Shown piece by piece: positions 1 to 8,681 of a stretch of DNA of 64,000 nt. Position numbers and translations under genes: made by a program. Below the pieces are notes generated by a model that was given only the letters and a program-made list of their open reading frames with translations, had not been told where the DNA came from and searched no databases. This stretch comes from Hymenobacter tibetensis (GTDB lineage Bacteria > Bacteroidota > Bacteroidia > Cytophagales > Hymenobacteraceae): positions 2,942,001 through 3,006,000 of the forward strand of contig NZ_CP094669.1 in the NCBI RefSeq assembly GCF_022827545.1. Reading direction: 5' to 3'. Every line of letters begins with the position of its first letter. Position 1 is the first letter of the stretch.

Positions 1-1
1 G

Positions 2-415
2 AGTTTTTTGCCATTGGCTGAAGTGCTGGATGCTTACCTCTACCAAGCGCCTCAAACCCTAACTTCTCCCTTACTACAGGCGGCACCCACCCTGAAGAGC
101 GCAGTAATGCAGAACCCATATTGGCTGCGGCTCGGCTTCGATGGCTCGCATGGCTGGCTGCTCGTTGATCTTGACCCAACGGAGACCGGTAGCTACGGGC
201 AGGTGCTCTACGTGTACGAACTAGATGAAATCGGCTTTCGAGTGGCTGGCTCGGTAACGGAGCTTTTAGGCACTTTCGCCCACGACCTAGAACACGGCTT
301 GTATACCCTCGACGAAGGAGCAGCCGAAGACGGCAACGAGTTTCTGGTGCCAGCTGCGCATATTGACCCCAGCAATTACCACCAGCCCGGCCGCTGGCAG
401 CAAGCCCTTTCTTAA
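2..415 (+). CDS. SMI1/KNR4-like protein, 5'-truncated by window edge
   Basis: The frame is open to the left edge, so only the C-terminal part of about 138 residues is visible; a TTG at position 8 is the only nearby start-like codon and is unlikely to be the true start. The pattern of a hydrophobic strand WLLVDLDPTETGSYGQV followed by a short segment and a terminal helix (SVTELLGTFAHDLEHGLY) is what the SMI1/KNR4 (SUKH) fold shows in its second half. SUKH proteins in bacteria are often immunity proteins of polymorphic toxins or scaffold-like partners. It is followed after 17 bases by another small gene and then by the DUF5682 gene, so the three are probably co-transcribed. Family assignment is by motif shape only. 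Confidence 0.6.
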   Translation, partial: SFLPLAEVLDAYLYQAPQTLTSPLLQAAPTLKSAVMQNPYWLRLGFDGSHGWLLVDLDPTETGSYGQVLYVYELDEIGFRVAGSVTELLGTFAHDLEHGLYTLDEGAAEDGNEFLVPAAHIDPSNYHQPGRWQQALS

Positions 416-432
416 ACCACGTAACCTTCGCT

Positions 433-915
433 ATGCTGACGCATCCTTTTTGGGGAACTGTAGAAGAAAGTTGGGCGGGTCTCTCGGCTGAACACCCGGT
501 TTCGGTACCTGGCTTCGAGAAACCAGTAACGGTATTTTTAGGTGAGGAGCTGTTCGAGGAAGACGAAGAGTACGACCTTACACCCACGCAGCTCGACGAG
601 TACGCCGCTACTTTTCAGGATTTTGTGGCCGACGCTCCACGTGTGCTAACCCAACTAAAGCAGCGTGCTTTCGAGCAGTACCAAGAGCTCTACGCTGCTT
701 TCTACGACGACCCCGCTCAGTCGGGCGCACCGCCCCTGCATCTCACCACCGCCGACCAACACTTCGCCTACATGCAGAACTTGGGCTACCTCCGCATTTC
801 GGATGGCAACGCTCTGCGGCTCATCATCCACTACGCCTTGGATACGGAGCACGGCCTAGAGGCCTTATTCGTGAACAACGAGCTGGCCGATATGGGCGGC
901 ATTGCGGAAACCTAA
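433..915 (+). CDS. Hypothetical acidic protein, DUF6985/DUF2004-like
   Basis: A 160-residue acidic soluble protein without signal peptide or membrane segment. The N-terminus describes a short beta region (FWGTVEESWAG), the middle is helical and acidic, and the C-terminus carries LDTEHGLEALFVNNELADMGG, which resembles the closing motif (D-x-EHGL...G) of the DUF6985/DUF2004 group often found among immunity-like genes. It lies 17 bases after the SMI1-like gene and 54 bases before the DUF5682 gene on the same strand. Function is not known; an accessory or immunity-like role is inferred only from the neighbours. The ATG start is the first in frame and leaves a sensible spacing to the upstream stop. 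Confidence 0.6.
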   Translation: MLTHPFWGTVEESWAGLSAEHPVSVPGFEKPVTVFLGEELFEEDEEYDLTPTQLDEYAATFQDFVADAPRVLTQLKQRAFEQYQELYAAFYDDPAQSGAPPLHLTTADQHFAYMQNLGYLRISDGNALRLIIHYALDTEHGLEALFVNNELADMGGIAET

Positions 916-969
916 GCTGTAGCCCGCTCTATTGCCTTTCTTTACTGCGAAGCGCTAACCTCTCTTTTA

Positions 970-3339
970 ATGCCCACGCCTGACCTCCGCCTCTTCGGCA
1001 TCCGCCACCATGGCCCCGGTAGTGCCGCCAGCCTCCGTCACGCCCTCGATGAGTTCCGGCCCGATATTGTACTGCTGGAATGCCCCGCCGATGGAGAAGC
1101 AGCCGTGCAAACCATCATTCAGCACCCCGACCTGCGGATGCCGGTAGCGCTGCTGCTCTATAACCCCAAGCAGTACCAGCAGGCCTCGTTTCTGCCCTTC
1201 GCCACCTTCTCGCCCGAAACGCAGGCCCTTCGCTACTGCCACGAGCACGGCGCCCACCTGCGCTGCATGGATTTGCCGGCTGCATTACGATTTGCCCTGC
1301 CCGATACCGTGGAAGACATGCCCGCCGGGACCTCACTCCCTAGCCCCCTCTCCCCAGGAGAGGAGGAACTAGACATAGATTCTAGCTCTAGCTTAGGAGT
1401 AACAGAGCATGCAGCAACACCAGCCGTTAATGAACTAGAGCTAGAAGAAAAGCTAGAAACTAGTTCCTTCTCTCCTGAGGAGAGGGGGCTAGGGGGTGAG
1501 GTCCGCCGCGACCCTATCTCCTACCTGGCTGAGCTGGATGGCTACGCAGATGGGGAGCGGTGGTGGGAACTGCGCTTCGAGCACACCGCCGGCCACGCCG
1601 ATACGTTTGGGGCGGTGCTGAACATGATGACAGCCTTGCGGGAGGAACTGGCTTTGCCGGAAAGCCCGGAAACCTTGCTTCGCGAAGCCTTCATGCGCGA
1701 AACGTTGCGCAATACGCTCAAGCAGGGTTACCAGCGCGTAGCGGTGGTGTGCGGGGCCTGGCACGCGCCCGTGCTCCACCCAGACCTACTTAAAAAGGAA
1801 GACAAAGCCTTGCTCAAAGGCCTCAAGAAAGTACCTATCGAAGCCACCTGGATTCCGTGGACCTACGAGCGGCTGTCGTACAGTTCGGGCTACGGGGCGG
1901 GCGTGTTGTCGCCGGCCTGGTACGAGTTGCTGTTCACCGAGCCGCATACCGAGGTGGTGACGCACTGGATGGTGCGCGCAGCACGGCTGTTGCGGGGGCA
2001 GGATTTGGATGCCTCATCGGCACATGCTATTGAGGGGGTACGGCTGGCCGAAACGCTGGCCGCTGTGCGGGGCCGGTCACTGCCGGGAATTGAGGAACTT
2101 CAAGAGGCAGCCGTGGCCATTTTGGGCGGGGGCTACGAGGAAGCCTTAAGTTTGGTGCACCGGGAACTGGTGATTGGGGTGTGCATGGGCGAGGTGCCCG
2201 CCGAGCTACCCGCCACGCCCTTGCAACAGGACCTCACGCAGCAGCAGCGCCTCACCCGCCTCAAGCCCGAAGCCGCCGCCCGCACCCTCGACCTGGATTT
2301 GCGCAAAGAGTTGGATCTGAGCCGCAGCCACCTGCTGCACCGCCTACGCCTGCTGGACGTGCCGTGGGGCCAGCCGCAGCGCGCCCAAGGAAAGGCCGGC
2401 ACCTTCCACGAAATTTGGCAGCTGCAATGGCAGCCTGATTACGCTCTGCACGTGCTCGACGCCGGCCGGTGGGGCAACACCATTCTCGATGCCGCCGTGG
2501 GCCGCGCCCGCCAGCGCGCCACCGAAGCCCCCGACCTGGAAACCGTGAGCAAGCTGCTGGAAGAAGCCTTGCAAGCCGACCTCGGCCCCGCCATAGCCAC
2601 CCTGGTAGCCCGCTTGGAAACTCTATCGGCCGGCACCCGCGACGTAACCCACCTACTGGCGGCCCTACCGCCGCTCGTGAACGTGCTGCGCTACGGCAAC
2701 GTGCGCCGCACCGAAACCGCGCAAGTGGCGCAGGTAGTCCACCACTTGGTGCCGCGCCTGTGCATCGGCCTGCCCCAGGCCTGCACCGGCCTCGATTACG
2801 ATGCCGCCCGCCAACTGCTACCCCGCATCGAAGGCACGCATCAGGCCATCCGGCTACTCCAGGACGATGCGCAGGAAGCGGACTGGTATGCGGCTCTGGC
2901 CGTGGTGCTGCGCAACCCAGCCAGTTCGGGCTTGCTGGCCGGAGCTGCCGGGCGCCTGCTGTTTGATGCACAGCAGCTTTCCTCGGAAGACGCCGGCACC
3001 GCCCTCGGCCTGGCCCTGGCGCCCGCGCAGCCCACCGCCTACGCCACCGCCTGGATAGAAGGCTTCCTGAGTGGCAGCGGCCAGCTTTTGCTACATCACC
3101 GCCCCCTCTTCGCCCTGCTCGACCAGTGGCTAGGTGAGCTGAACGAAGACACCTTCCGCGAAATAGTGCCCCTGCTACGCCGTGCCTTCACCGACTTCAG
3201 CCACCCGGAACGCCGCCAGTTGCTGGAACTGGCCGTGCAAGGCGGCCAGCCAGTGGCGGCACTGGCTGTAGCAGAGGATTTCGACCTGGAACGGGGCCAG
3301 CGGGTACTGCCGATACTGCGGGAGCTGCTAGGGTTCTAG
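970..3339 (+). CDS. DUF5682 family protein with an in-frame repeat insertion
   Basis: A 789-residue cytosolic protein. The N-terminus LFGIRHHGPGSAASLRHAL and the following IVLLECPADGE are hallmarks of DUF5682, a family normally encoded beside a MoxR-type AAA ATPase, SWIM zinc-finger, DUF5691 and VWA proteins. The later DGERWWELRFEH and VVCGAWHAPVL segments also fit. The biochemical role of the family is not established. Residues about 121-178 (bases 1329-1503) are not family-like: they are the translation of an M-family repeat with inverted ends, Ser/Glu/Leu-rich and free of stops. Before and after it the family sequence resumes in frame. A VWA gene of the expected partner type is found only at 15159, with about 11 kb of unrelated genes between. 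Whether the enlarged protein is active cannot be told. Confidence 0.85.
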   Translation: MPTPDLRLFGIRHHGPGSAASLRHALDEFRPDIVLLECPADGEAAVQTIIQHPDLRMPVALLLYNPKQYQQASFLPFATFSPETQALRYCHEHGAHLRCMDLPAALRFALPDTVEDMPAGTSLPSPLSPGEEELDIDSSSSLGVTEHAATPAVNELELEEKLETSSFSPEERGLGGEVRRDPISYLAELDGYADGERWWELRFEHTAGHADTFGAVLNMMTALREELALPESPETLLREAFMRETLRNTLKQGYQRVAVVCGAWHAPVLHPDLLKKEDKALLKGLKKVPIEATWIPWTYERLSYSSGYGAGVLSPAWYELLFTEPHTEVVTHWMVRAARLLRGQDLDASSAHAIEGVRLAETLAAVRGRSLPGIEELQEAAVAILGGGYEEALSLVHRELVIGVCMGEVPAELPATPLQQDLTQQQRLTRLKPEAAARTLDLDLRKELDLSRSHLLHRLRLLDVPWGQPQRAQGKAGTFHEIWQLQWQPDYALHVLDAGRWGNTILDAAVGRARQRATEAPDLETVSKLLEEALQADLGPAIATLVARLETLSAGTRDVTHLLAALPPLVNVLRYGNVRRTETAQVAQVVHHLVPRLCIGLPQACTGLDYDAARQLLPRIEGTHQAIRLLQDDAQEADWYAALAVVLRNPASSGLLAGAAGRLLFDAQQLSSEDAGTALGLALAPAQPTAYATAWIEGFLSGSGQLLLHHRPLFALLDQWLGELNEDTFREIVPLLRRAFTDFSHPERRQLLELAVQGGQPVAALAVAEDFDLERGQRVLPILRELLGF
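1329..1503. repeat. M-family inverted-end repeat inside a coding region (copy M1)
   Basis: The left end GACCTCACTCCCTAGCCCCC and the right end GGGGGCTAGGGGGTGAGGTC are near-perfect inverted repeats. The match continues inward through an AGGAGAGG/CCTCTCCT-like segment to an AACTAG...TTCTAGCTCTAG motif on both sides, about 60 bases per arm. There is no room for a transposase, so it is MITE-like. It is translated as part of the DUF5682 protein. Related ends occur at 7820, 51574-51820 and 55026. Confidence 0.85.
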
Positions 3340-3558
3340 CCCCCAGACAACGTTTTATGCTCTATAGCCTCACGTAGAGGTTGACTTAACCCGCCCAACT
3401 TTCTAGTGCTCCTTCACTACTTCGTGCTTGTTAGGCTCTCCCCTAAAAATCTATAGGAGTCGCAATATTTAGGCACCTAAATAGTTAAATACCTACTATT
3501 CGGCACGTTCCGATTTTCATTAGCATCCTCCTATTCAGTCTACAATTTATTGAGAGTT

Positions 3559-4737
3559 ATGACTTACTCGCAACTGGCCACTTCGGCCCTGTTGGTTGGC
3601 ATGTTGGGCACATCCTCATTGGTAGTCGCTCAGCAAGCGCCTCAAACTATCAGCACGGCAGTTCCAATTCTGACGTTGAGCCCCGATGCGCGCTCGGCCG
3701 CGCTTGGCCAAGCTGGCGCGGCTTCGTCTCCGGACGCCAACGCGGCATACTACAACGCAGGCAAGCTTGGGTTCGCGCCAAACCGCTTCAGTTTTTCACC
3801 TTCCTATTCGCCGTGGCTAAATCCTATCTCGCGCAACGGAGGGTTGTTGTATTTATCGGGTTATGGCAGGCTGGGGCAACGCTCGGCCTTAGGAGCTAGC
3901 TTCTTACATTTCAATCCCTATTCGGGTCTACTACGGTTCAGAGAGTCAGCCTACAGTATTTCTTATGGCCGCACGCTTGGTGAGCACTTGGGGTTGGGCG
4001 CCACAGCACGCTATATCCATTCTGCTTTCACGCAGGTTGGCGTCGATGCCAAGCCGGGCAACGCTGTGTCCTTGGACTTGGGCGTTTATTATACCAAAGA
4101 CATACCGGCAGGCACTGATGCCTACTCCGTAGCGCTCGGCGCTTCTATTGCCAATATTGGCAACAAACTGACGTATACTAACCCGGCTCAAGGTGATTTC
4201 TTACCTGCGAACCTAAAGATCGGCACGGCCCTCACGCGAACATTCGGTGCATCTCATAAGCTAACATTGGTAATGGATGCTAACAAGCTTTTGGTACCTA
4301 GTCCTTACTACGAGGAAGGCCCCGTTCCCGCCGATCCAGTTGAGCGGGAGAGACGTGCTGTCCGGATTGCAGCCGAGAACCAAAAGCGGCGTGATAAATC
4401 CCCTGTCATTGGTGCTCTTAGCTCGTTTGGTGATGCATCTGGCGGCTTCCGAGAAGAACTACGCGAAATCAATTTGTCTACTGGCCTAGAATATATCTAT
4501 CAGAACGCCGTGTTTGTGCGCACTGGCTATTTCTATGCGAGCCCCAGAAAGGACGACCGAAATTATCTGAGTTTCGGGGTTGGTGGACGGTACCGGACCT
4601 TTGGCATTGATGGAGCTTATCTGATTCCCAATTCCAAGAACAATCCGGTAGCGCAAACCTTACGGGTATCCTTGCACGTTTCCTTGAACAAGGAGGCTTT
4701 AGCACTAGGCACCCAGACAAGCAAGGCTGATCTATAA
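3559..4737 (+). CDS. porV: Type IX secretion system outer-membrane protein PorV-like
   Basis: A 392-residue outer-membrane beta-barrel protein of the PorV/LptO family (FadL-like fold). In the type IX secretion system PorV shuttles cargo and acts with the PorU sortase. Visible are a cleavable signal peptide ending near VVAQ, the family motif TISTAVPILTLSPDARSAALG, then SSPDANAAYYNAGKLGF, alternating barrel strands, and the late DASGGFREELREINLSTGLEY and FRTFGIDGAYLIP-type strands. Length is close to the usual 380-400. An upstream TTG at 3550 extends the frame by three residues, but the ATG at 3559 gives a normal signal peptide. It stands alone, convergent with the aminopeptidase gene; other T9SS genes are not in the window, so it could be a PorV paralogue. 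Confidence 0.85.
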   Translation: MTYSQLATSALLVGMLGTSSLVVAQQAPQTISTAVPILTLSPDARSAALGQAGAASSPDANAAYYNAGKLGFAPNRFSFSPSYSPWLNPISRNGGLLYLSGYGRLGQRSALGASFLHFNPYSGLLRFRESAYSISYGRTLGEHLGLGATARYIHSAFTQVGVDAKPGNAVSLDLGVYYTKDIPAGTDAYSVALGASIANIGNKLTYTNPAQGDFLPANLKIGTALTRTFGASHKLTLVMDANKLLVPSPYYEEGPVPADPVERERRAVRIAAENQKRRDKSPVIGALSSFGDASGGFREELREINLSTGLEYIYQNAVFVRTGYFYASPRKDDRNYLSFGVGGRYRTFGIDGAYLIPNSKNNPVAQTLRVSLHVSLNKEALALGTQTSKADL

Positions 4738-4797
4738 TAGCCTTAGCTCCCTACTCGAGGCAAGGCCGCAGCAAGGGCCGCTTTTTCAGTGAACTGA

Positions 4798-7407
4798 TCA
4801 CATCACCAGCTTTTCGGCCCGAAATACGTCGTCGGCGGCTTGCAGGAGCTTGGCGCGCAGCTTGGGGTTGTACTGCGGGTGCGCCGCCAGAAACTCCCGG
4901 ACGGTGCGGGCGGCGGTAGGCGTTTGGTAGGAACCAAGTGTGGCTTGCAGCCAGGAATACGGGAAGAATATGTCGCCGGTCTGCTGGATTTCTTCGAGTA
5001 GCGCCAGACATTCAGGCAGATACTTTTCGGAGGTGGCGGCGCGCAGGGGGTGGTGCAAGTAGCCAAGGGCCGAAACCACCCACGCTTCTTTTTCGCGGTT
5101 CTTATCGTCTTTCAAACTGGCAAAGAAGGCGTCGCGCGTGGCTACCTCCGGGGCCAGGGCCGGCATCAGGAACTCCATGCGCTTTTGGCGGTCGGGGTTC
5201 TGGATGCGGGCGAGTTGCGCGGGTAGAATCGGTTTGGCGGCCGGGTAGTCGCGCACGGCTAACGCTAGGGCCAGGGCGGTGTAGTCGTCTTCGGTGAGCT
5301 TGATACCGGTGGGCGCCTGCTGCTTGTTCCAAATGTCGTAGAGCCGGGTTTGGGCCTCCTTGGTCAGGGCCACCGATTGGTAGGCTTTGAAAAGCAGCTT
5401 TTTGGAGTTGGGTGCCGGGTTTTGCTGCATAGTTTGCCACAGCTCTTTCTCCAGGGTCGGGGCCAGCGCAACGCGCTCCTCAGGCTTGAGCAACCGCCAG
5501 AAGATGTCGGTGGCCTGACCCGTGAGCAGCTTGATGTTCAACTCTTCTTTCTCTTTGGGCAATACCTGGCGGTACACTTCCAGCAGCTGCTGCTGCGCAA
5601 TGGCGCGCCCGTTGAGCATGTTCTCGTAGAAGTTGACGTAGGCCGTGGCGCGGGCCACCGGATTTTGCAGCTTGGCTAGGTTGGCCGTCAGGTGCTTATC
5701 GATCGGGAAGACGCCGTAGCCCAAGCCCGTGGAGTTAAACAAAATGAACGTGGGCGCGGCCTCCCCAACGGCCTCCGGTAGTGCCACTTGGCGCTGGTTC
5801 ATGTTCACGGTCAACTCCTTCACCCGGTCGGGGTACACTAACAGCACCTCAAACAGCTGCGGCCACAGCCGGTCGGATGTGTCTTCGGCTTGCTGCGTGA
5901 GTTCAAGGCTGGTAATCTTACCGTTTGCCGTTTCCAAGGCGTAGTCGAACACCGGGCGGCCGGGCTGGTTCACCCACACTTGGTTCCAGGCCTGCAGGTC
6001 GGCGGGGGTGCGGGCGTCGAGGATCTGGATGAGGTCGGGCCAGGTGGCGTTGCCGAAAGCGTACTTCTTGAGGTACTCCTGCAACCCCTGGCGGAAGGGC
6101 TCCTCCCCCATCAGTCGCTCCAACTGCCGCATCATGATGGGCGCTTTGTGGTAGATGATGTTGCCGTAGAGCGAGCCGGCATCTTTTAGATTTTCCAGAT
6201 CCTGGCGGATGGGGTTGGCCCCCGTGGTCCGGTCTACGCCGTAGGCCGCCGGATAGTGGTCGATGACGAACTTGAGGTCGTAGTTGGAGTTAGCAACGGC
6301 TATTTGGGTGATTTTGTCGGCCATGAAGTTGGCAAACACTTCCTTCATCCACACATCGTTGAACCACTGCATGGTCACCAGGTCGCCGAACCACATGTGC
6401 GCGGTTTCGTGGCTGATGAGGTTGGAGCGGCTGATTTTCTGGTCCTGCGTGGCGCCTTCGTCCAGAAACAGCGTGCTGGCTTTGTAGTCGATGGCGCCCA
6501 CGTGCTCCATGCCGCCATACTGGAAATCAGGCAGCGCCACGAAATCGAACTTGCGGAACGGATACGAAATGGCGGTGTATTTCTCCAAGAATTTCAGCGC
6601 ATCGGCGTGAATCTGGAAAATGGGGTTTAGGCTCAACTTCAGCTTGTCTTTATCCGTCTCACGATGCAGAAACTGCATTTCGCGGCCCGCCAAGGTGCGG
6701 GAAATGCGCGTGAACTTGCCCGCCGCAAACGAGAACAAGTAGGTGCTGATGGTATCCGACGGCGCGAAGCGGAACGTCTTGCTCTCCGCCGTGACGGTGG
6801 AATCCTGCAAGGGCCCGTTGGCCATGGCCTGCCAGGTTTTCGGGACCGTCAGAGCTAGCGTGAACGAGGCTTTGAGGTTGGGCTGGTCGAAGACCGGAAA
6901 CACCGTGCGGGCGCGGTCGGGCACTAGCAGCGTGTACAGGTAGTCGTCGTTGCGGTTGAGGCTCTGGTTGCCGGCAATAAACTCGATGCGCACCTCATTT
7001 AGGCCAGGTTTTAGGCTGACGGCCGGCAATACCAAGTGCTCTTCTCGAAAATCAACGGCTACCGTCTTGCCGTTGATGGTCAAGCTTTTCACGTGGTCAG
7101 CTTGCTCTTTGAAATCGAGCTGCACCGGCTGGTTGGCGTCGGTCAGGTGAAATGTGATGGTCTCGGAGGCAGCAATCGGCTCGTTTTTTTGAGGCGGTAC
7201 GGCTAGCGTCAACCGGTAGCCAAGCCGGGAGATACGGCGGGCACGGTCCTGCGCCAGCTCTAGGCTCACGCCCGGCACTACTGCCACGGCAGGCGCGGTC
7301 ACCACGGGCTTGACGTCGGAAACGGTTGGTTTTGTCACGCAGCTTGTAACGCAAACGGCCAGCGCAAAGGCCGCGCCGTGTATAGTGGTGCTATGCTGAA
7401 GTTTCAT
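4798..7407 (-). CDS. M1 family zinc aminopeptidase, lipoprotein
   Basis: An 869-residue aminopeptidase N-like enzyme that removes N-terminal residues from peptides, presumably at the cell surface or in the periplasm. The zinc site is complete: HETAH at residues 333-337 and the third ligand Glu356 in WMKEVFANF, exactly 18 residues after the second His. The substrate-binding GAMEN motif appears as GGMEH (about 298-302), a variant seen in divergent M1 members. An N-terminal beta-sandwich domain (about 55-230) precedes the catalytic domain and an ERAP1-like helical C-terminus follows. The signal peptide ends in a lipobox-like VTSC at residues 20-23, so it is predicted to be lipid-anchored. Monocistronic; its stop lies 60 bases from the convergent porV stop. 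Confidence 0.92.
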   Translation of the reverse strand: MKLQHSTTIHGAAFALAVCVTSCVTKPTVSDVKPVVTAPAVAVVPGVSLELAQDRARRISRLGYRLTLAVPPQKNEPIAASETITFHLTDANQPVQLDFKEQADHVKSLTINGKTVAVDFREEHLVLPAVSLKPGLNEVRIEFIAGNQSLNRNDDYLYTLLVPDRARTVFPVFDQPNLKASFTLALTVPKTWQAMANGPLQDSTVTAESKTFRFAPSDTISTYLFSFAAGKFTRISRTLAGREMQFLHRETDKDKLKLSLNPIFQIHADALKFLEKYTAISYPFRKFDFVALPDFQYGGMEHVGAIDYKASTLFLDEGATQDQKISRSNLISHETAHMWFGDLVTMQWFNDVWMKEVFANFMADKITQIAVANSNYDLKFVIDHYPAAYGVDRTTGANPIRQDLENLKDAGSLYGNIIYHKAPIMMRQLERLMGEEPFRQGLQEYLKKYAFGNATWPDLIQILDARTPADLQAWNQVWVNQPGRPVFDYALETANGKITSLELTQQAEDTSDRLWPQLFEVLLVYPDRVKELTVNMNQRQVALPEAVGEAAPTFILFNSTGLGYGVFPIDKHLTANLAKLQNPVARATAYVNFYENMLNGRAIAQQQLLEVYRQVLPKEKEELNIKLLTGQATDIFWRLLKPEERVALAPTLEKELWQTMQQNPAPNSKKLLFKAYQSVALTKEAQTRLYDIWNKQQAPTGIKLTEDDYTALALALAVRDYPAAKPILPAQLARIQNPDRQKRMEFLMPALAPEVATRDAFFASLKDDKNREKEAWVVSALGYLHHPLRAATSEKYLPECLALLEEIQQTGDIFFPYSWLQATLGSYQTPTAARTVREFLAAHPQYNPKLRAKLLQAADDVFRAEKLVM

Positions 7408-7618
7408 CAGTGGATTCCATCAAGTCGAAAACCCAAGATAGAGCAGTTTCCGCGTCCACCAGTCTGTCGCGCCACATAGCACGCCCGCCGTTCTTAATGT
7501 CCTACTGCGCTTCCATGCTCTTTAAGTATTTGGATTTAAGCCTACTATAAAAGTCAGTCCCTATCATATGATGTTGCGCATCTAGCAGTTAGAAGTGGAA
7601 TCGTTGAGCATTCCCAAG

Positions 7619-7745
7619 AACGTTATGCTGAGCTTGTCGAAGCATCTCTACCGCTTTGTCCTCACGTCAGAAGTTTAGTTTGGCGAGAGAAATGCTTCGG
7701 CAAGCTCAGCACGTGAGATACTTCGGCGGCACCTCTGCATGACGG
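7619..7745. repeat. R-family palindromic repeat (copy R1, degenerate)
   Basis: The left arm TTATGCTGAGCTTGTCGAAG pairs with the inner right arm CTTCGGCAAGCTCAGCA. A second, outer right segment ending CTCTGCATGACGG follows, so the copy looks composite or decayed compared with R4 and R6. Confidence 0.75.
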
Positions 7746-7819
7746 TTAGTTTGATAACGTCAGCACACAAACAGTGATGTTGCCTCAGCGTAACGGGCTG
7801 TAGTATTGCTCAGGCGTCC

Positions 7820-7892
7820 GTCAACCACCCCTAGCCCCTCCTCAGCTGAGGAGAGGAACTAGCTTCCAGTTTTCTTTATGATCTAGCTCTTT
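7820..7892. repeat. M-family repeat, single end (copy M2)
   Basis: It reads GTCAACCACCCCTAGCCCCT, then a CTCCTCAGCTGAGGAG palindrome, AACTAG and finally CTAGCTCTTTA. It matches one arm of M1 and the right arm of M3; the second arm is absent. Confidence 0.7.
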
Positions 7893-7937
7893 AAATGTTC
7901 TTAGCCTTTCTTAGAGAATTCAATCCCACTTTACCTA

Positions 7938-8681
7938 ATGCTTCCTTCGCCTGGCAATCTTACCACTGACACACCAGTGCAGCTCTACGCGCTAGGCGAC
8001 TCGGCCATCGTGTTGCAGTTTGGCGACGCCATCAGCCCAGAAACGCACCGCGCTATTCAGGCGGTGGGGACTTATTTGGAAGAACATCCATTTCCTGGCT
8101 TCATAGAGCACGTGCCGGCCTTCACCACGCTTACAGTGTATTACAACCCCTGGCTGGCCAGCCAGGCCGGGCGCCTCGACCCGTACGCCGAGGTAGCCCG
8201 CCAGCTACAGGAACTGCTCAGCCAAGTACAGGTGCCAGCTGACTCTGCTGCTGCGCCGATAGTGGAAATTTCGGTGTGCTACGGCGGGAGCTTCGGACCC
8301 GATTTAGAGTGGGTGGCCCGCCATACTGCACTGACGCCAGAGCAAGTGGTTGCCTTGCATACGGCGCCGGAATATCGGGTATACATGATAGGGTTTGCGC
8401 CGGGATTCCCGTATTTGGGGGGCATGAACGAGCAACTGGCGGCCCCGCGCAAAGACCAGCCCCGCGCCGAGGTACCGGCTGGCTCAGTGGGCATTGCGGG
8501 CAAACAAACCGGCATTTACTCCCTACCCACGCCGGGCGGCTGGCAGCTGATTGGCCGCACCCCGCGGCGCCTGTTCACGCCCGAAGCGGCATCGCCGAGC
8601 TTGTTGCGGGCGGGGCAGCGGCTGCGGTTTGTGTCTATCACCGAAGACGAGTTCCACCAATTGCAGGAGCATGAGTCTTAG
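7938..8681 (+). CDS. pxpB: 5-oxoprolinase subunit B (KipI family)
   Basis: A 247-residue subunit of the ATP-dependent bacterial 5-oxoprolinase PxpABC, which opens 5-oxo-L-proline to L-glutamate. The KipI/AHS1 signature is clear: YALGDSAIVLQFG at the start, then EYRVYMIGFAPGFPYLGGM and the run PRAEVPAGSVGIAGKQTGIYS, TPGGWQLIGRTPRRLF. The latter two are the most conserved stretches of the family. The gene overlaps pxpC by 11 bases and is first of a four-gene operon. In Bacillus KipI also inhibits the KinA kinase, but here the full PxpABC set argues for the metabolic role. Confidence 0.95.
   Translation: MLPSPGNLTTDTPVQLYALGDSAIVLQFGDAISPETHRAIQAVGTYLEEHPFPGFIEHVPAFTTLTVYYNPWLASQAGRLDPYAEVARQLQELLSQVQVPADSAAAPIVEISVCYGGSFGPDLEWVARHTALTPEQVVALHTAPEYRVYMIGFAPGFPYLGGMNEQLAAPRKDQPRAEVPAGSVGIAGKQTGIYSLPTPGGWQLIGRTPRRLFTPEAASPSLLRAGQRLRFVSITEDEFHQLQEHES

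Larger units (their letters stand above)
7408..7937. other. Gene-free region between divergent genes, carrying two repeats
   Basis: This 530-base region separates the aminopeptidase (minus) from the 5-oxoprolinase operon (plus), so it must hold both promoters. It contains R-family palindrome R1 (7619-7745) and a single M-family end (7820-7892). I could not place promoter boxes with confidence. No credible ORF is present. Confidence 0.7.

Noticed and set aside
2261..2971. 236-codon Arg/Gly/Ala-rich frame antisense to the DUF5682 gene
   Set aside because: Extreme composition typical of shadow frames in GC-rich DNA.
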